From Acidobacteriaceae bacterium (lineage in GTDB: Bacteria > Acidobacteriota > Terriglobia > Terriglobales > Acidobacteriaceae): a DNA stretch of 5,118 bases. The translations under genes and the position numbers were made by a program. Positions 1 through 5,118 of the stretch are shown one piece after another. The stretch covers positions 1 to 5,118 of the forward strand of contig JASHTU010000173.1 in assembly GCA_030040395.1 (NCBI GenBank). Direction: 5' to 3'. The notes under the pieces are model-generated. The model was not told where the DNA came from, searched no databases, and saw only the letters and a list, made by a program, of their open reading frames with translations. Numbering within the stretch: the stretch's first letter is position 1; the number at the start of each line of letters is the position of its first letter.

Positions 1-1035
1 CGCCTGGTCGAGGAGGCGATCATCGAGCGGAGATTCGATGTGCTTCACGTGCAAAACTTCTTCCCCCTGCTGTCGCCGTCGGTCTATTACGCAGCAAAAA
101 AGCACGGCGTCGCCGTTGTGCAAACGCTCAGAAACTATCGCCTGCTTTGCCCCAACGCCTTCTTCTACCGCGATGGCCACGTCTGCGAAGACTGCATGGG
201 AAAGGTGTTCAAGTATCCAGGCATCCTGCACGGCTGTTACCGTGGCAGTCGGCTGGCCACCGCCACGGTCGCTGCAATGACGGCCTTCCATTCGATCAAA
301 GGAACCTGGCTTAACGCGGTGGATCTCTACATCGCACTGACTGAATTTGTCCGCGACAAGTTCATCGAGGCCGGATTTCCCTCAGAAAAACTGTTCGTCA
401 AGAACAACTTTGTCTATCCCGATCCAGGTTGCGGCACAGGCGCTGGAGGGTACGCGCTTTTCGTCGGCCGGCTGAGCCCGGAGAAGGGACTCGACACGCT
501 GCTGGCGGCGTGGAAAGGGCTCGGCCGCAACTGGACGCTGAAGATCGTTGGCGACGGTCCCATGGCCACGGAGATTGCAGTGTTCTGCGAGAAGCACCGC
601 GAAGTTGAGTGGCTCGGGCCAAAATCCCGCCCGGAGACGGCCGAAATCATGTCTAACGCGCGCGTGCTCGTTTTTCCTTCGAAATGGTACGAGACTTTCG
701 GCAGAGTGGCGATCGAAAGCTTTGCCGCAGGCGCCCCGGTGATTGCATCGCGGCTCGGAGCAATGGTCGAAATCTGCCAAGATCAGCGAACCGGGCTGCT
801 CTTCGAGCCGGGAGACGCGAGCGATCTGGCAGAGAAGCTCCGTTGGGTGTTCGACCACCCCGAAAACGTCGTCGCTATGCGGAGGTCGGCTCGCTGCGCC
901 TATGAGGCGCGGTTTACCATGCGCGAGAATTGTCGCGCACTTATCCTTGCCTATGAAACAGCACTCAGAGCTACGCGCGGAACTAAGGCGACTTTGGAAC
1001 TTCCGCCCGTCGCGGCGCAGACGGAACAGCTTTAG
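1..1035 (+). CDS. Glycosyltransferase family 4 (GT-B fold), 5'-truncated by window edge
   Basis: Transfers a sugar from a nucleotide-sugar donor, probably in the cytoplasm, to a glycan or lipid-linked acceptor; the sugar and acceptor cannot be read from the sequence. The frame is open from base 1, so the real start lies outside the window; 344 residues are visible (numbered from base 1). The N-terminal Rossmann half begins at the strand 'DVLHVQNFFP', followed by 'RLLCPNAFFYRDG' and the cysteine pair 'CEDC', a pattern seen in many polysaccharide-cluster GT4 enzymes. The C-terminal donor-binding half has 'FVGRLSPEKG' (about 154-163), 'IVGDGP' (about 182-187) and the E-x7-E motif 'ETFGRVAIE' (Glu231 and Glu239), followed by 'AAGAPVIAS' and 'GLLFEPGD'. 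Only a few N-terminal residues (first beta strand and glycine loop) should be missing. The last 25 residues are an extra polar tail, encoded partly in DNA shared with the convergent ATP-grasp gene. Family assignment is firm; specificity is unknown. Confidence 0.93.
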   Translation, partial: RLVEEAIIERRFDVLHVQNFFPLLSPSVYYAAKKHGVAVVQTLRNYRLLCPNAFFYRDGHVCEDCMGKVFKYPGILHGCYRGSRLATATVAAMTAFHSIKGTWLNAVDLYIALTEFVRDKFIEAGFPSEKLFVKNNFVYPDPGCGTGAGGYALFVGRLSPEKGLDTLLAAWKGLGRNWTLKIVGDGPMATEIAVFCEKHREVEWLGPKSRPETAEIMSNARVLVFPSKWYETFGRVAIESFAAGAPVIASRLGAMVEICQDQRTGLLFEPGDASDLAEKLRWVFDHPENVVAMRRSARCAYEARFTMRENCRALILAYETALRATRGTKATLELPPVAAQTEQL

Positions 1036-2269
1036 GGCTTGAGGCTTCCTGGCCACGCTGTTCCTCGGCCGGAAAAGTCTCGGGGGGCCGGCGCGTGCGC
1101 ATTATGTTGAAGATGCGGCTTAGAATGCGCCGTTCCGGCCATGGATCGCGCATAAGCTCTGCCGCCAGCGCCGGCTGTTCACGAGGAAAATCGTGATAGG
1201 CTTCCTGGAGCAGGGGGCTGGCGGGAGTTGTCTTCCAGGCCTGGGGGAAAAGCGCGATGATGTCGTGGGCAATGCGGTTCGAGTCGGCGTGGCCGATGGG
1301 CGCTCCGTGGCTCAGCTTTGCCGCGAGTGCATCGACGAGGTTGCCCTCAGGAAGTACGTTGAGATGTCCCAGTTGCGTTGCGCGCGGGTTCATCTCGATC
1401 AGGTATGCCGTGCCTGTCCCTTCTTCGAGAACGAAATCGATTCCGTGGAATCCGCTGAGCATGAATTTCTTGGCCAGCAGGCGCGCAGCTTCTGCGATTT
1501 CCTCCAGCTTGAGCGCTCGGACGATGCAGGCTGACCCCATTGCCGTTTGCGATGATATGACTTCCGCGGTGACGCTGGCCAACACTTCGCCCCGCCAGCA
1601 GGCGAGCATGGTGGTTGCCGGCCGGCCAGCGACAAAACCTTGCAGGATGGCTCTCGATCCCTTTGTTTGCCGCAGAAGCCATAAAGCCAGCGGATGACGC
1701 TTGATGAAAAACCGACTAAGTGCGCTGAGTGTTCTCCGCGGCCCCGTGAGTCGGGCCAGTGCCCGCGCAGCTTCTGCCCGGTTTCGGACGATGGCCACGC
1801 CTTCGCCGCCCCAGGAGCCGTCCACTTTCAGCACCGCTGGCCACTGCAGGCTCGGATTCGCCAGCTCCTCTTTAGAATCGATGGCCACCGTACGGGGAAC
1901 GAGAATTCCCAGTTGCGAAGCGGCTTGGAGCAACCTGAATCGGCTTTGCAAGACCGGATATGCTTCGGCCCTGCCCACCGAGCGTTCAATCAGCGCGCGA
2001 AAGTCATCGACAGTTCGATATAGCTCGAAAAGCTGCCAAAGCGCTCCGTCGTCGCAGGGAATAATCAGGTCGGGTTGCGCCGAATTGAGCGCGGCCCGCA
2101 GCGATTCCAGCGAATTGAATCCAGAATAAAGATGAGGAGGTTCAATTCCAGCTACGGCGCGCAGCGGGTGACCGGGCGGACAGATACCCGTAACACGGTA
2201 GCCGCGTTCGAGGAATGCCAAGGCAAGCCGGGCAGAGGTAGGCCACCAAAGTGTCGCGCTCAAAAACAC
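983..2269 (-). CDS. ATP-grasp domain enzyme (carbamoyl-phosphate-synthase-L-like ligase)
   Basis: Predicted 428-residue cytosolic enzyme that would activate a carboxylate as acyl phosphate with ATP and join it to an amine or other nucleophile; substrates are unknown. The N-terminal Rossmann-like pre-ATP-grasp domain starts at once ('MFLSATLWWPTSARLAL', 'GICPPGHPL', 'PDLIIPCDD' at about 66-74). The ATP-grasp core shows Lys148 in 'VLKVDG', the glycine-rich loop 'GSWGGEG' (151-157), the hinge region around 'ILQGFV' (about 208-213), 'GFHGIDFV' with Asp278, and the Mg-ATP ligands Glu292, Asn294 and Arg296 in 'IEMNPRATQ', so the active site looks intact. The tail from about residue 393 is Pro/Glu/Lys-rich and probably disordered. 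The start is GTG: the frame is open upstream to a stop at 2393-2395 but has no other ATG, GTG or TTG, and AGGAG lies 11 nt before this GTG. It overlaps the convergent glycosyltransferase gene by 53 bp and is divergent from the flavoprotein gene. Confidence 0.9.
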   Translation of the reverse strand: MFLSATLWWPTSARLALAFLERGYRVTGICPPGHPLRAVAGIEPPHLYSGFNSLESLRAALNSAQPDLIIPCDDGALWQLFELYRTVDDFRALIERSVGRAEAYPVLQSRFRLLQAASQLGILVPRTVAIDSKEELANPSLQWPAVLKVDGSWGGEGVAIVRNRAEAARALARLTGPRRTLSALSRFFIKRHPLALWLLRQTKGSRAILQGFVAGRPATTMLACWRGEVLASVTAEVISSQTAMGSACIVRALKLEEIAEAARLLAKKFMLSGFHGIDFVLEEGTGTAYLIEMNPRATQLGHLNVLPEGNLVDALAAKLSHGAPIGHADSNRIAHDIIALFPQAWKTTPASPLLQEAYHDFPREQPALAAELMRDPWPERRILSRIFNIMRTRRPPETFPAEEQRGQEASSPKAVPSAPRRAEVPKSP

Positions 2270-2469
2270 GCTTGGTTGGGCTCCTGCCGCTAACCTCTCA
2301 CGTATTTTGTACCGCTGATGCTGGGGTGGAATGATTTCACTACCCTCGTGTCTGTCTTCGTCTCGAGGAGCCCTTCGACGGACAATCTGATTTTACTGCG
2401 ATTTCCGCTCAAATGGGCACTCCTGACGCGATTCAAGAGTAACCACGAACCGAGGTTCCACTGATTACT
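2270..2469. promoter_or_regulatory. Divergent intergenic region, probable back-to-back promoters
   Basis: Two hundred bases separate the start codons of two oppositely transcribed genes, so both promoters are expected here. It is more AT-rich in places than the flanking genes, for example around 2303-2312 and 2382-2398. On the minus strand TACAAAAT (about 2304-2311) could be a -10 element for the ATP-grasp gene, but I see no convincing -35 partner. For the flavoprotein gene no clear sigma-70 hexamers stand out. A small inverted repeat, TCGAGG-AGCC-CTTCGA at 2363-2378 (6-bp stem with one G-T pair, 4-nt loop), lies near the middle and could be an operator or chance. No conserved riboswitch or RNA structure was recognised. 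Confidence 0.4.
2281..2285 (-). promoter_or_regulatory. Ribosome binding site fixing the GTG start of the ATP-grasp gene
   Basis: On the minus strand AGGAG is followed by an 11-nt spacer and then GTG. The spacer is slightly long but acceptable. Because this is the only ordinary initiation codon between the upstream stop and the first beta strand of the protein, the site and the codon support each other. Confidence 0.55.
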
Positions 2470-3711
2470 ATGTTCATCGATCTAGCGATTATCGGCGCCG
2501 GCCCGTATGGTCTATCCATCGCGGCTCATCTGCGCAAGGCCGGCCTTTCTTTTCGTATTTTCGGCTGTCCCATGCAGAGCTGGCGCGAGCGCATGCCTAA
2601 GGGCATGCACCTCAAGTCGGAAGGTTTTGCTTCATGCCTGTATGACCCCGACGGGGCCTTCCCACTTTCTCGATTCTGCCGAGAGAGGAATTTGCCATAC
2701 GCCGAGGTAGGCCTGCCGACTCCCCTCGAAACATTCGTCGCCTACGGGCTCGAATTCCAGAAGCGGTATGTGCCCATGCTGGAGGAGGCGGACGTAATAA
2801 TGGTCCGCCGCGCGGGCGAAGGTTTCGAATTAGAGACGGCTACGAGCCAATCCATCCTTGCACGCCGGGTGATCGTGGCTACCGGATTATCTCACTTTGC
2901 TCGCCTCCCCGAAGACCTTGCCGGCCTGCCCCGTGGACTCGCAACCCACAGCTCGGACCATCACGATCTGACGCGGTTCGAGGGAATGCGCGTCGCCATG
3001 ATCGGTGCCGGCGCATCAGCGCTCGACTTGGCCGCGCTTCTGCATGAAGCGGGAGCGCATGTCGAAGTCGTGGCCCGCGCAAGCCGGATCGCGTTCCACA
3101 CCTTGATGGCCGAGCCGCGCCCGCTTTGGGAGCGTATCCGCAATCCGCGTTCCGGCCTCGGGATCGGCTGGCGATCGCGCCTCGCCACCGACGCCCCGCT
3201 TCTGTTTCACTTCATGCCGCAGGAGTTTCGCATGCGAGTTGTTCGCACTCATCTGGGACCGGCGCCGGGCTGGTTCATTCGCAGTCGCGTCGAGGGCAGG
3301 GTTCCCATGCACGTCGGCACTGAGGTCGAGAGCGCATCCGTGAATGGCGGCAAGGTTCATCTCCAGCTTCGCAACAAGGAGAGATGCGGAACAGAACTCG
3401 TAGCCGATCACGTCATCGCCGCAACCGGCTACTCGGTATCTGTCTCGAAGCTGCCATTTCTCCACGATTCGCTGCGCTACGGGATTCAGTGCGTCGAGAA
3501 CGCCCCGGTTCTCTCTACCAATTTCCAGACCTCGCTGCCGGGCCTCTACATGGTCGGCGTGGCGTCGGCGAATTCCTTCGGCCCCCTGGTGCGCTTCGCC
3601 TACGGAGCCGGATTCACCGCCCGGCGCATCACCGCCCACCTTGTGTCTACGGCGAGGGCCTCCGGCTTTGCTCGCACCCGCGCAGCGCGCACCGGGGTGA
3701 CCTCCGACTGA
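2470..3711 (+). CDS. FAD/NAD(P)-dependent oxidoreductase, flavin-monooxygenase-like
   Basis: A 413-residue soluble flavoprotein with two dinucleotide-binding domains; it probably uses FAD and NAD(P)H to oxidise or hydroxylate an unknown small molecule. The FAD-binding motif GAGPYG is at residues 9-14 and the second motif GAGASA at 179-184. 'VIVATG' (134-139) and 'IAATGY' (316-321) are the ATG-type strands typical of two-domain flavoproteins. 'GLATHSSDH' (156-164) sits just before the second Rossmann fold, where flavin monooxygenases have FxGxxxHxxx(Y/F/W); the Gly and His are kept but the leading Phe is Pro. The C-terminal 'GLYMVGVASANSFGP' (358-371) is a usual FAD-contacting end. No signal peptide, membrane segment or redox CxxC is seen. 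ATG is the only good start: an in-frame stop lies at 2440-2442. The ribosome site is weak (GAGG at 2452-2455, 14 nt away). Alternatives are a lysine/ornithine N-hydroxylase-like enzyme or a plain NAD(P)H reductase; the exact reaction is not readable. Confidence 0.88.
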   Translation: MFIDLAIIGAGPYGLSIAAHLRKAGLSFRIFGCPMQSWRERMPKGMHLKSEGFASCLYDPDGAFPLSRFCRERNLPYAEVGLPTPLETFVAYGLEFQKRYVPMLEEADVIMVRRAGEGFELETATSQSILARRVIVATGLSHFARLPEDLAGLPRGLATHSSDHHDLTRFEGMRVAMIGAGASALDLAALLHEAGAHVEVVARASRIAFHTLMAEPRPLWERIRNPRSGLGIGWRSRLATDAPLLFHFMPQEFRMRVVRTHLGPAPGWFIRSRVEGRVPMHVGTEVESASVNGGKVHLQLRNKERCGTELVADHVIAATGYSVSVSKLPFLHDSLRYGIQCVENAPVLSTNFQTSLPGLYMVGVASANSFGPLVRFAYGAGFTARRITAHLVSTARASGFARTRAARTGVTSD

Positions 3712-3873
3712 GCGCCAGCGTCTGCGCGACCGCACACCGCCCATGCGATCGGACTTTCTTCCCTGCTCTCGCGGCAACACCTCCGGATCGCCCAGCACCG
3801 CCCCCCGCCGGACCGAGCGCCGCGAGCGCGCCAATCCCGACGAGTGCGGCAGCCGCATCCCCAGCGCCAAGCT
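3712..3873. other. GC-rich non-coding stretch between convergent units
   Basis: This stretch lies between the stop of the flavoprotein gene and the likely end of the dehydrogenase remnant on the opposite strand. Open frames run through it in several phases, but their products are Arg/Ala/Gly-rich low-complexity strings with no recognisable domain, so I do not call a gene. A perfect short inverted repeat, TGCGGC-A-GCCGCA, lies at 3845-3857; it has no following T-tract and can form only a 5-bp stem, so it is not a convincing terminator. Transcription from both sides must end in or near here. Confidence 0.5.
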
Positions 3874-4208
3874 TCAAGGCGGGGCGAAGGTCGCCACGCT
3901 GACGCCTCCCGTCCGGTCATACTAGCCTCGCCCGTGGCGACCATCAAGACGTATTGCTTTCCATTTCTGGCCCTATAGGTAATTGGTGTCGCATAGGAGC
4001 CCATTTCGAGCCTGGTATCCCAAAGCATCTTGCCTGTTTTCACCTCAAAGGCCCGGCAATGATGATCGTTTGTTGCGGCGATGAAGATCAGACCTACCGT
4101 AGTCGCGTTGGTTTCTCCCATGTTCATGGAGCCAGTGATATGCACGCCAATGGCGTCGAGCTCGGCAATTGTGCCCAGAGGCACTCGCCATGGATTTTCC
4201 CCGGTGTC
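3874..4208 (-). pseudogene. C-terminal remnant of PQQ-dependent glucose/quinoprotein dehydrogenase
   Basis: The intact family are periplasmic PQQ beta-propeller enzymes that oxidise sugars or alcohols and pass electrons to quinone or cytochrome. Only about the last 100 residues remain, starting after an in-frame TGA at 4209-4211: 'GENPWRVPLGTIAELDAIG', 'TGSMNMG', 'GLIFIAATNDHHCRAFEV', 'KTGKMLWDTRLE', 'YATPITYRARNGKQYVLMVATG'. These match the final propeller blades of the glucose dehydrogenase-like group in order and spacing. The segment after 'NMG' reads ETNATTVG where the family usually has a conserved Gly-rich strand such as GPIVTAGG, a sign of decay. After 'VATG' (near 3925) the frame runs on into Arg-rich nonsense, while the -1 frame gives 'GGVSVATFAPP' and a stop at 3874-3876, much like the usual family ending (xxYVAFALP-stop); I infer a frameshift. 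It lies 58 bp downstream of the PAL-like gene on the same strand, so the pair was probably once an operon. Confidence 0.8.
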
Positions 4209-4266
4209 TCAGATTCACTTTTGGAGCGGGGATCAGACCGATTGTGAGTCTCCTGTACAGGCTCCG
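4209..4266. other. Short spacer and likely deletion junction
   Basis: Between the stop of the propeller gene and the first recognisable dehydrogenase codons there are only 58 bp. The missing roughly 80 percent of the dehydrogenase gene must have been lost here. A 10-bp palindrome CCTGTACAGG at 4252-4261 is present, but there is no terminator-like T-run and no flanking direct repeat that I can see. Confidence 0.4.
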
Positions 4267-5118
4267 CTATTGCTTGACGAATTTCTCCACCTTCCCGCTT
4301 AGCAGGCCAAGATACACGTCGCCGCTGTCTGCTATCGCAGCGCCGTGTGAGCCGGTTGATCCCTCCCCAGGCAGTCTCCCAATGACCTTGCCGTTTAAAT
4401 CGCGCTCTGTTCCGCCCAGCCATATCTTCTGGTCTTTAGAGATATATAGGGAAGAAACTCCGCCCGTATGGCCCCACTCCGTCAGGTACTTTCCATCCGC
4501 ATCGAAAACTTCGACGCGCGCGTTGTCACGGTCAGTAACATATACCCTGCCCTGGGCGTCGACGGCAATGTTATGGGGAAGCTGAAACTCTCCGGGTCCA
4601 TCGCCGCGCTTGCCGAACTGCATTCGATACTTTCCGTCCTGCGAGTACTTCACCACGCGCGGATTCCCATATCCGTCAGTTACATAAAAGTCGCCGTTTG
4701 ACGCGAAGGCCACGTCGGTGGGCAGGTAAAAATTGTTGGGTCCCATTCCCGGCTTGCCCTTCTGCCCAAGCGTCATCAGAATCTCTCCGCTGGGGCTGCA
4801 CTTGTAGATCACATGGCCGGTCGCATCCACCACCCAAATGTTGCCGTCGGGGTCCTTGCGAATGGAGTGTGCGCCGCAATTGCTGCACCCCGAGGGGCCA
4901 TAGATCGCCTGGTAACGCGACATCTCCGGCGTGCGGTCCGCTGGCGGAACAAACATCACCTTGCCCTCGCTGAATTGTATGTGCCCCCACGGCCCGATGA
5001 ACGAGCCGTCCGGCCGGTATTCAAGGATCGGGTAATCGCCGCGATGCAGCACCAGAATGTTGCCGTCGGCCTCCACCGCAACACTTGGGACTTGCCAGTA
5101 GTTCCAAGGTCCGGAAGG
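4267..5118 (-). CDS. Six-bladed NHL propeller, PAL-like (peptidyl-hydroxyglycine amidating lyase family), 5'-truncated
   Basis: The frame is open to the right edge, so the start (and a likely signal peptide) is outside; 283 residues are visible (numbered from the edge). Six NHL-type blades can be followed: about 11-45, 83-118, 132-169, 180-216, 221-251 and 257-283, with the repeated pattern 'DGN-hydrophobic-V-D...V..Y/F..DGK'. PAL cleaves peptidyl-alpha-hydroxyglycine to the amidated peptide and glyoxylate, using zinc held by three histidines. Residues matching the rat PAL set (from memory: Arg533, His585, Tyr654, His690, Arg706, His786) are all present: Arg26 in 'HRGD', His84 in 'GAHS', Tyr150 in 'DGYGNPR', His182 in 'LPHNI', Arg197 in 'VTDRDNAR', His258 in 'GSHGA'. 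A Cys pair (Cys78, Cys81) precedes His84. The calcium-ligand Asp that follows the last His in rat PAL is Gly here. The protein is probably exported. Its natural substrate is unknown, since bacteria rarely have the partner hydroxylase. A dehydrogenase remnant follows it on the same strand. Confidence 0.88.
   Translation of the reverse strand, partial: PSGPWNYWQVPSVAVEADGNILVLHRGDYPILEYRPDGSFIGPWGHIQFSEGKVMFVPPADRTPEMSRYQAIYGPSGCSNCGAHSIRKDPDGNIWVVDATGHVIYKCSPSGEILMTLGQKGKPGMGPNNFYLPTDVAFASNGDFYVTDGYGNPRVVKYSQDGKYRMQFGKRGDGPGEFQLPHNIAVDAQGRVYVTDRDNARVEVFDADGKYLTEWGHTGGVSSLYISKDQKIWLGGTERDLNGKVIGRLPGEGSTGSHGAAIADSGDVYLGLLSGKVEKFVKQ

Noticed and set aside
382..1056. Minus-strand open frame of 224 codons antisense to the glycosyltransferase
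   Set aside because: The protein is Arg-rich with no recognisable motif, while the plus strand encodes a clear GT4 with its E-x7-E motif.
3845..3857. TGCGGC-A-GCCGCA inverted repeat as a terminator for the flavoprotein gene
   Set aside because: The stem is only about 5 bp with a 3-nt loop, lies over 130 bp past the stop codon and lacks a T-run.
3016..3870. Long minus-strand open frame of 284 codons antisense to the flavoprotein gene
   Set aside because: The product is rich in Arg, Gly, Ala and His, with no domain, and it mirrors a well-supported gene; long antisense frames are expected in GC-rich coding DNA.
3647..3877. Minus-strand frame with a hydrophobic Ala/Gly/Leu run that looks like a membrane segment
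   Set aside because: The run comes from GC-rich, low-complexity DNA, starts only at a TTG, and the rest of the product is Arg/Ala-rich; no small membrane protein could be supported.
3384..3902. Plus-strand open frame of 172 codons overlapping the end of the flavoprotein gene
   Set aside because: It is a shifted frame of the flavoprotein followed by Pro/Ala-rich low-complexity sequence; no domain and no good ribosome site.
4252..4261. Palindrome CCTGTACAGG as a terminator or operator
   Set aside because: It has no usable loop or T-tract and a 10-bp palindrome can occur by chance; nothing else supports a function.
4859..4888. Possible cytochrome c heme motif in the propeller protein
   Set aside because: The sequence is C-x2-C-x2-H rather than C-x2-C-H, so covalent heme attachment is not expected; the His aligns with a PAL zinc ligand instead.

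Overview
The window carries bacterial chromosomal DNA of fairly high GC with densely packed genes. GC-rich third codon positions, many tailoring-type enzymes, a PQQ-dehydrogenase remnant and a large NHL-propeller protein suggest a soil Gram-negative bacterium. Acidobacteriota or a soil alphaproteobacterium (Rhizobiales) are the two lineages that come to mind. This is an inference from gene content; no rRNA or other marker is present to settle it. No tRNA, rRNA, CRISPR array or insertion sequence was seen.

Left half (1-3711): the 3' part of a GT4-family glycosyltransferase gene reads rightward and enters from outside the window. It converges on, and overlaps by 53 bp, a leftward gene for an ATP-grasp enzyme (983-2269). 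That gene is divergent, across a 200-bp intergenic region, from a rightward gene for a two-Rossmann-domain flavoprotein oxidoreductase (2470-3711) with a degenerate flavin-monooxygenase fingerprint. A glycosyltransferase, an ATP-dependent carboxylate ligase and a flavoprotein together look like part of a surface-glycan or small-molecule tailoring locus. The product cannot be read from this window.

Right half (3712-5118): a short GC-rich non-coding stretch is followed by genes on the minus strand. First comes a broken C-terminal remnant of a PQQ-dependent glucose-dehydrogenase-like protein. It lacks everything upstream of the last roughly 100 residues and probably has a frameshift near its end. 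Next to it, and upstream in transcription, is the 3' part of a six-bladed NHL beta-propeller gene that runs off the right edge. This propeller keeps residues that line up with the three zinc histidines and the catalytic Arg/Tyr/Arg set of peptidyl-alpha-hydroxyglycine alpha-amidating lyase (PAL), so it is probably a zinc lyase-type enzyme rather than a plain scaffold.

The two halves appear to be separate transcription units: the flavoprotein gene and the minus-strand PAL/PQQ pair converge on the region around 3712-3873. The most interesting observations are the apparently complete PAL active site in a bacterial protein, the dehydrogenase remnant beside it, and the divergent ATP-grasp/flavoprotein pair.
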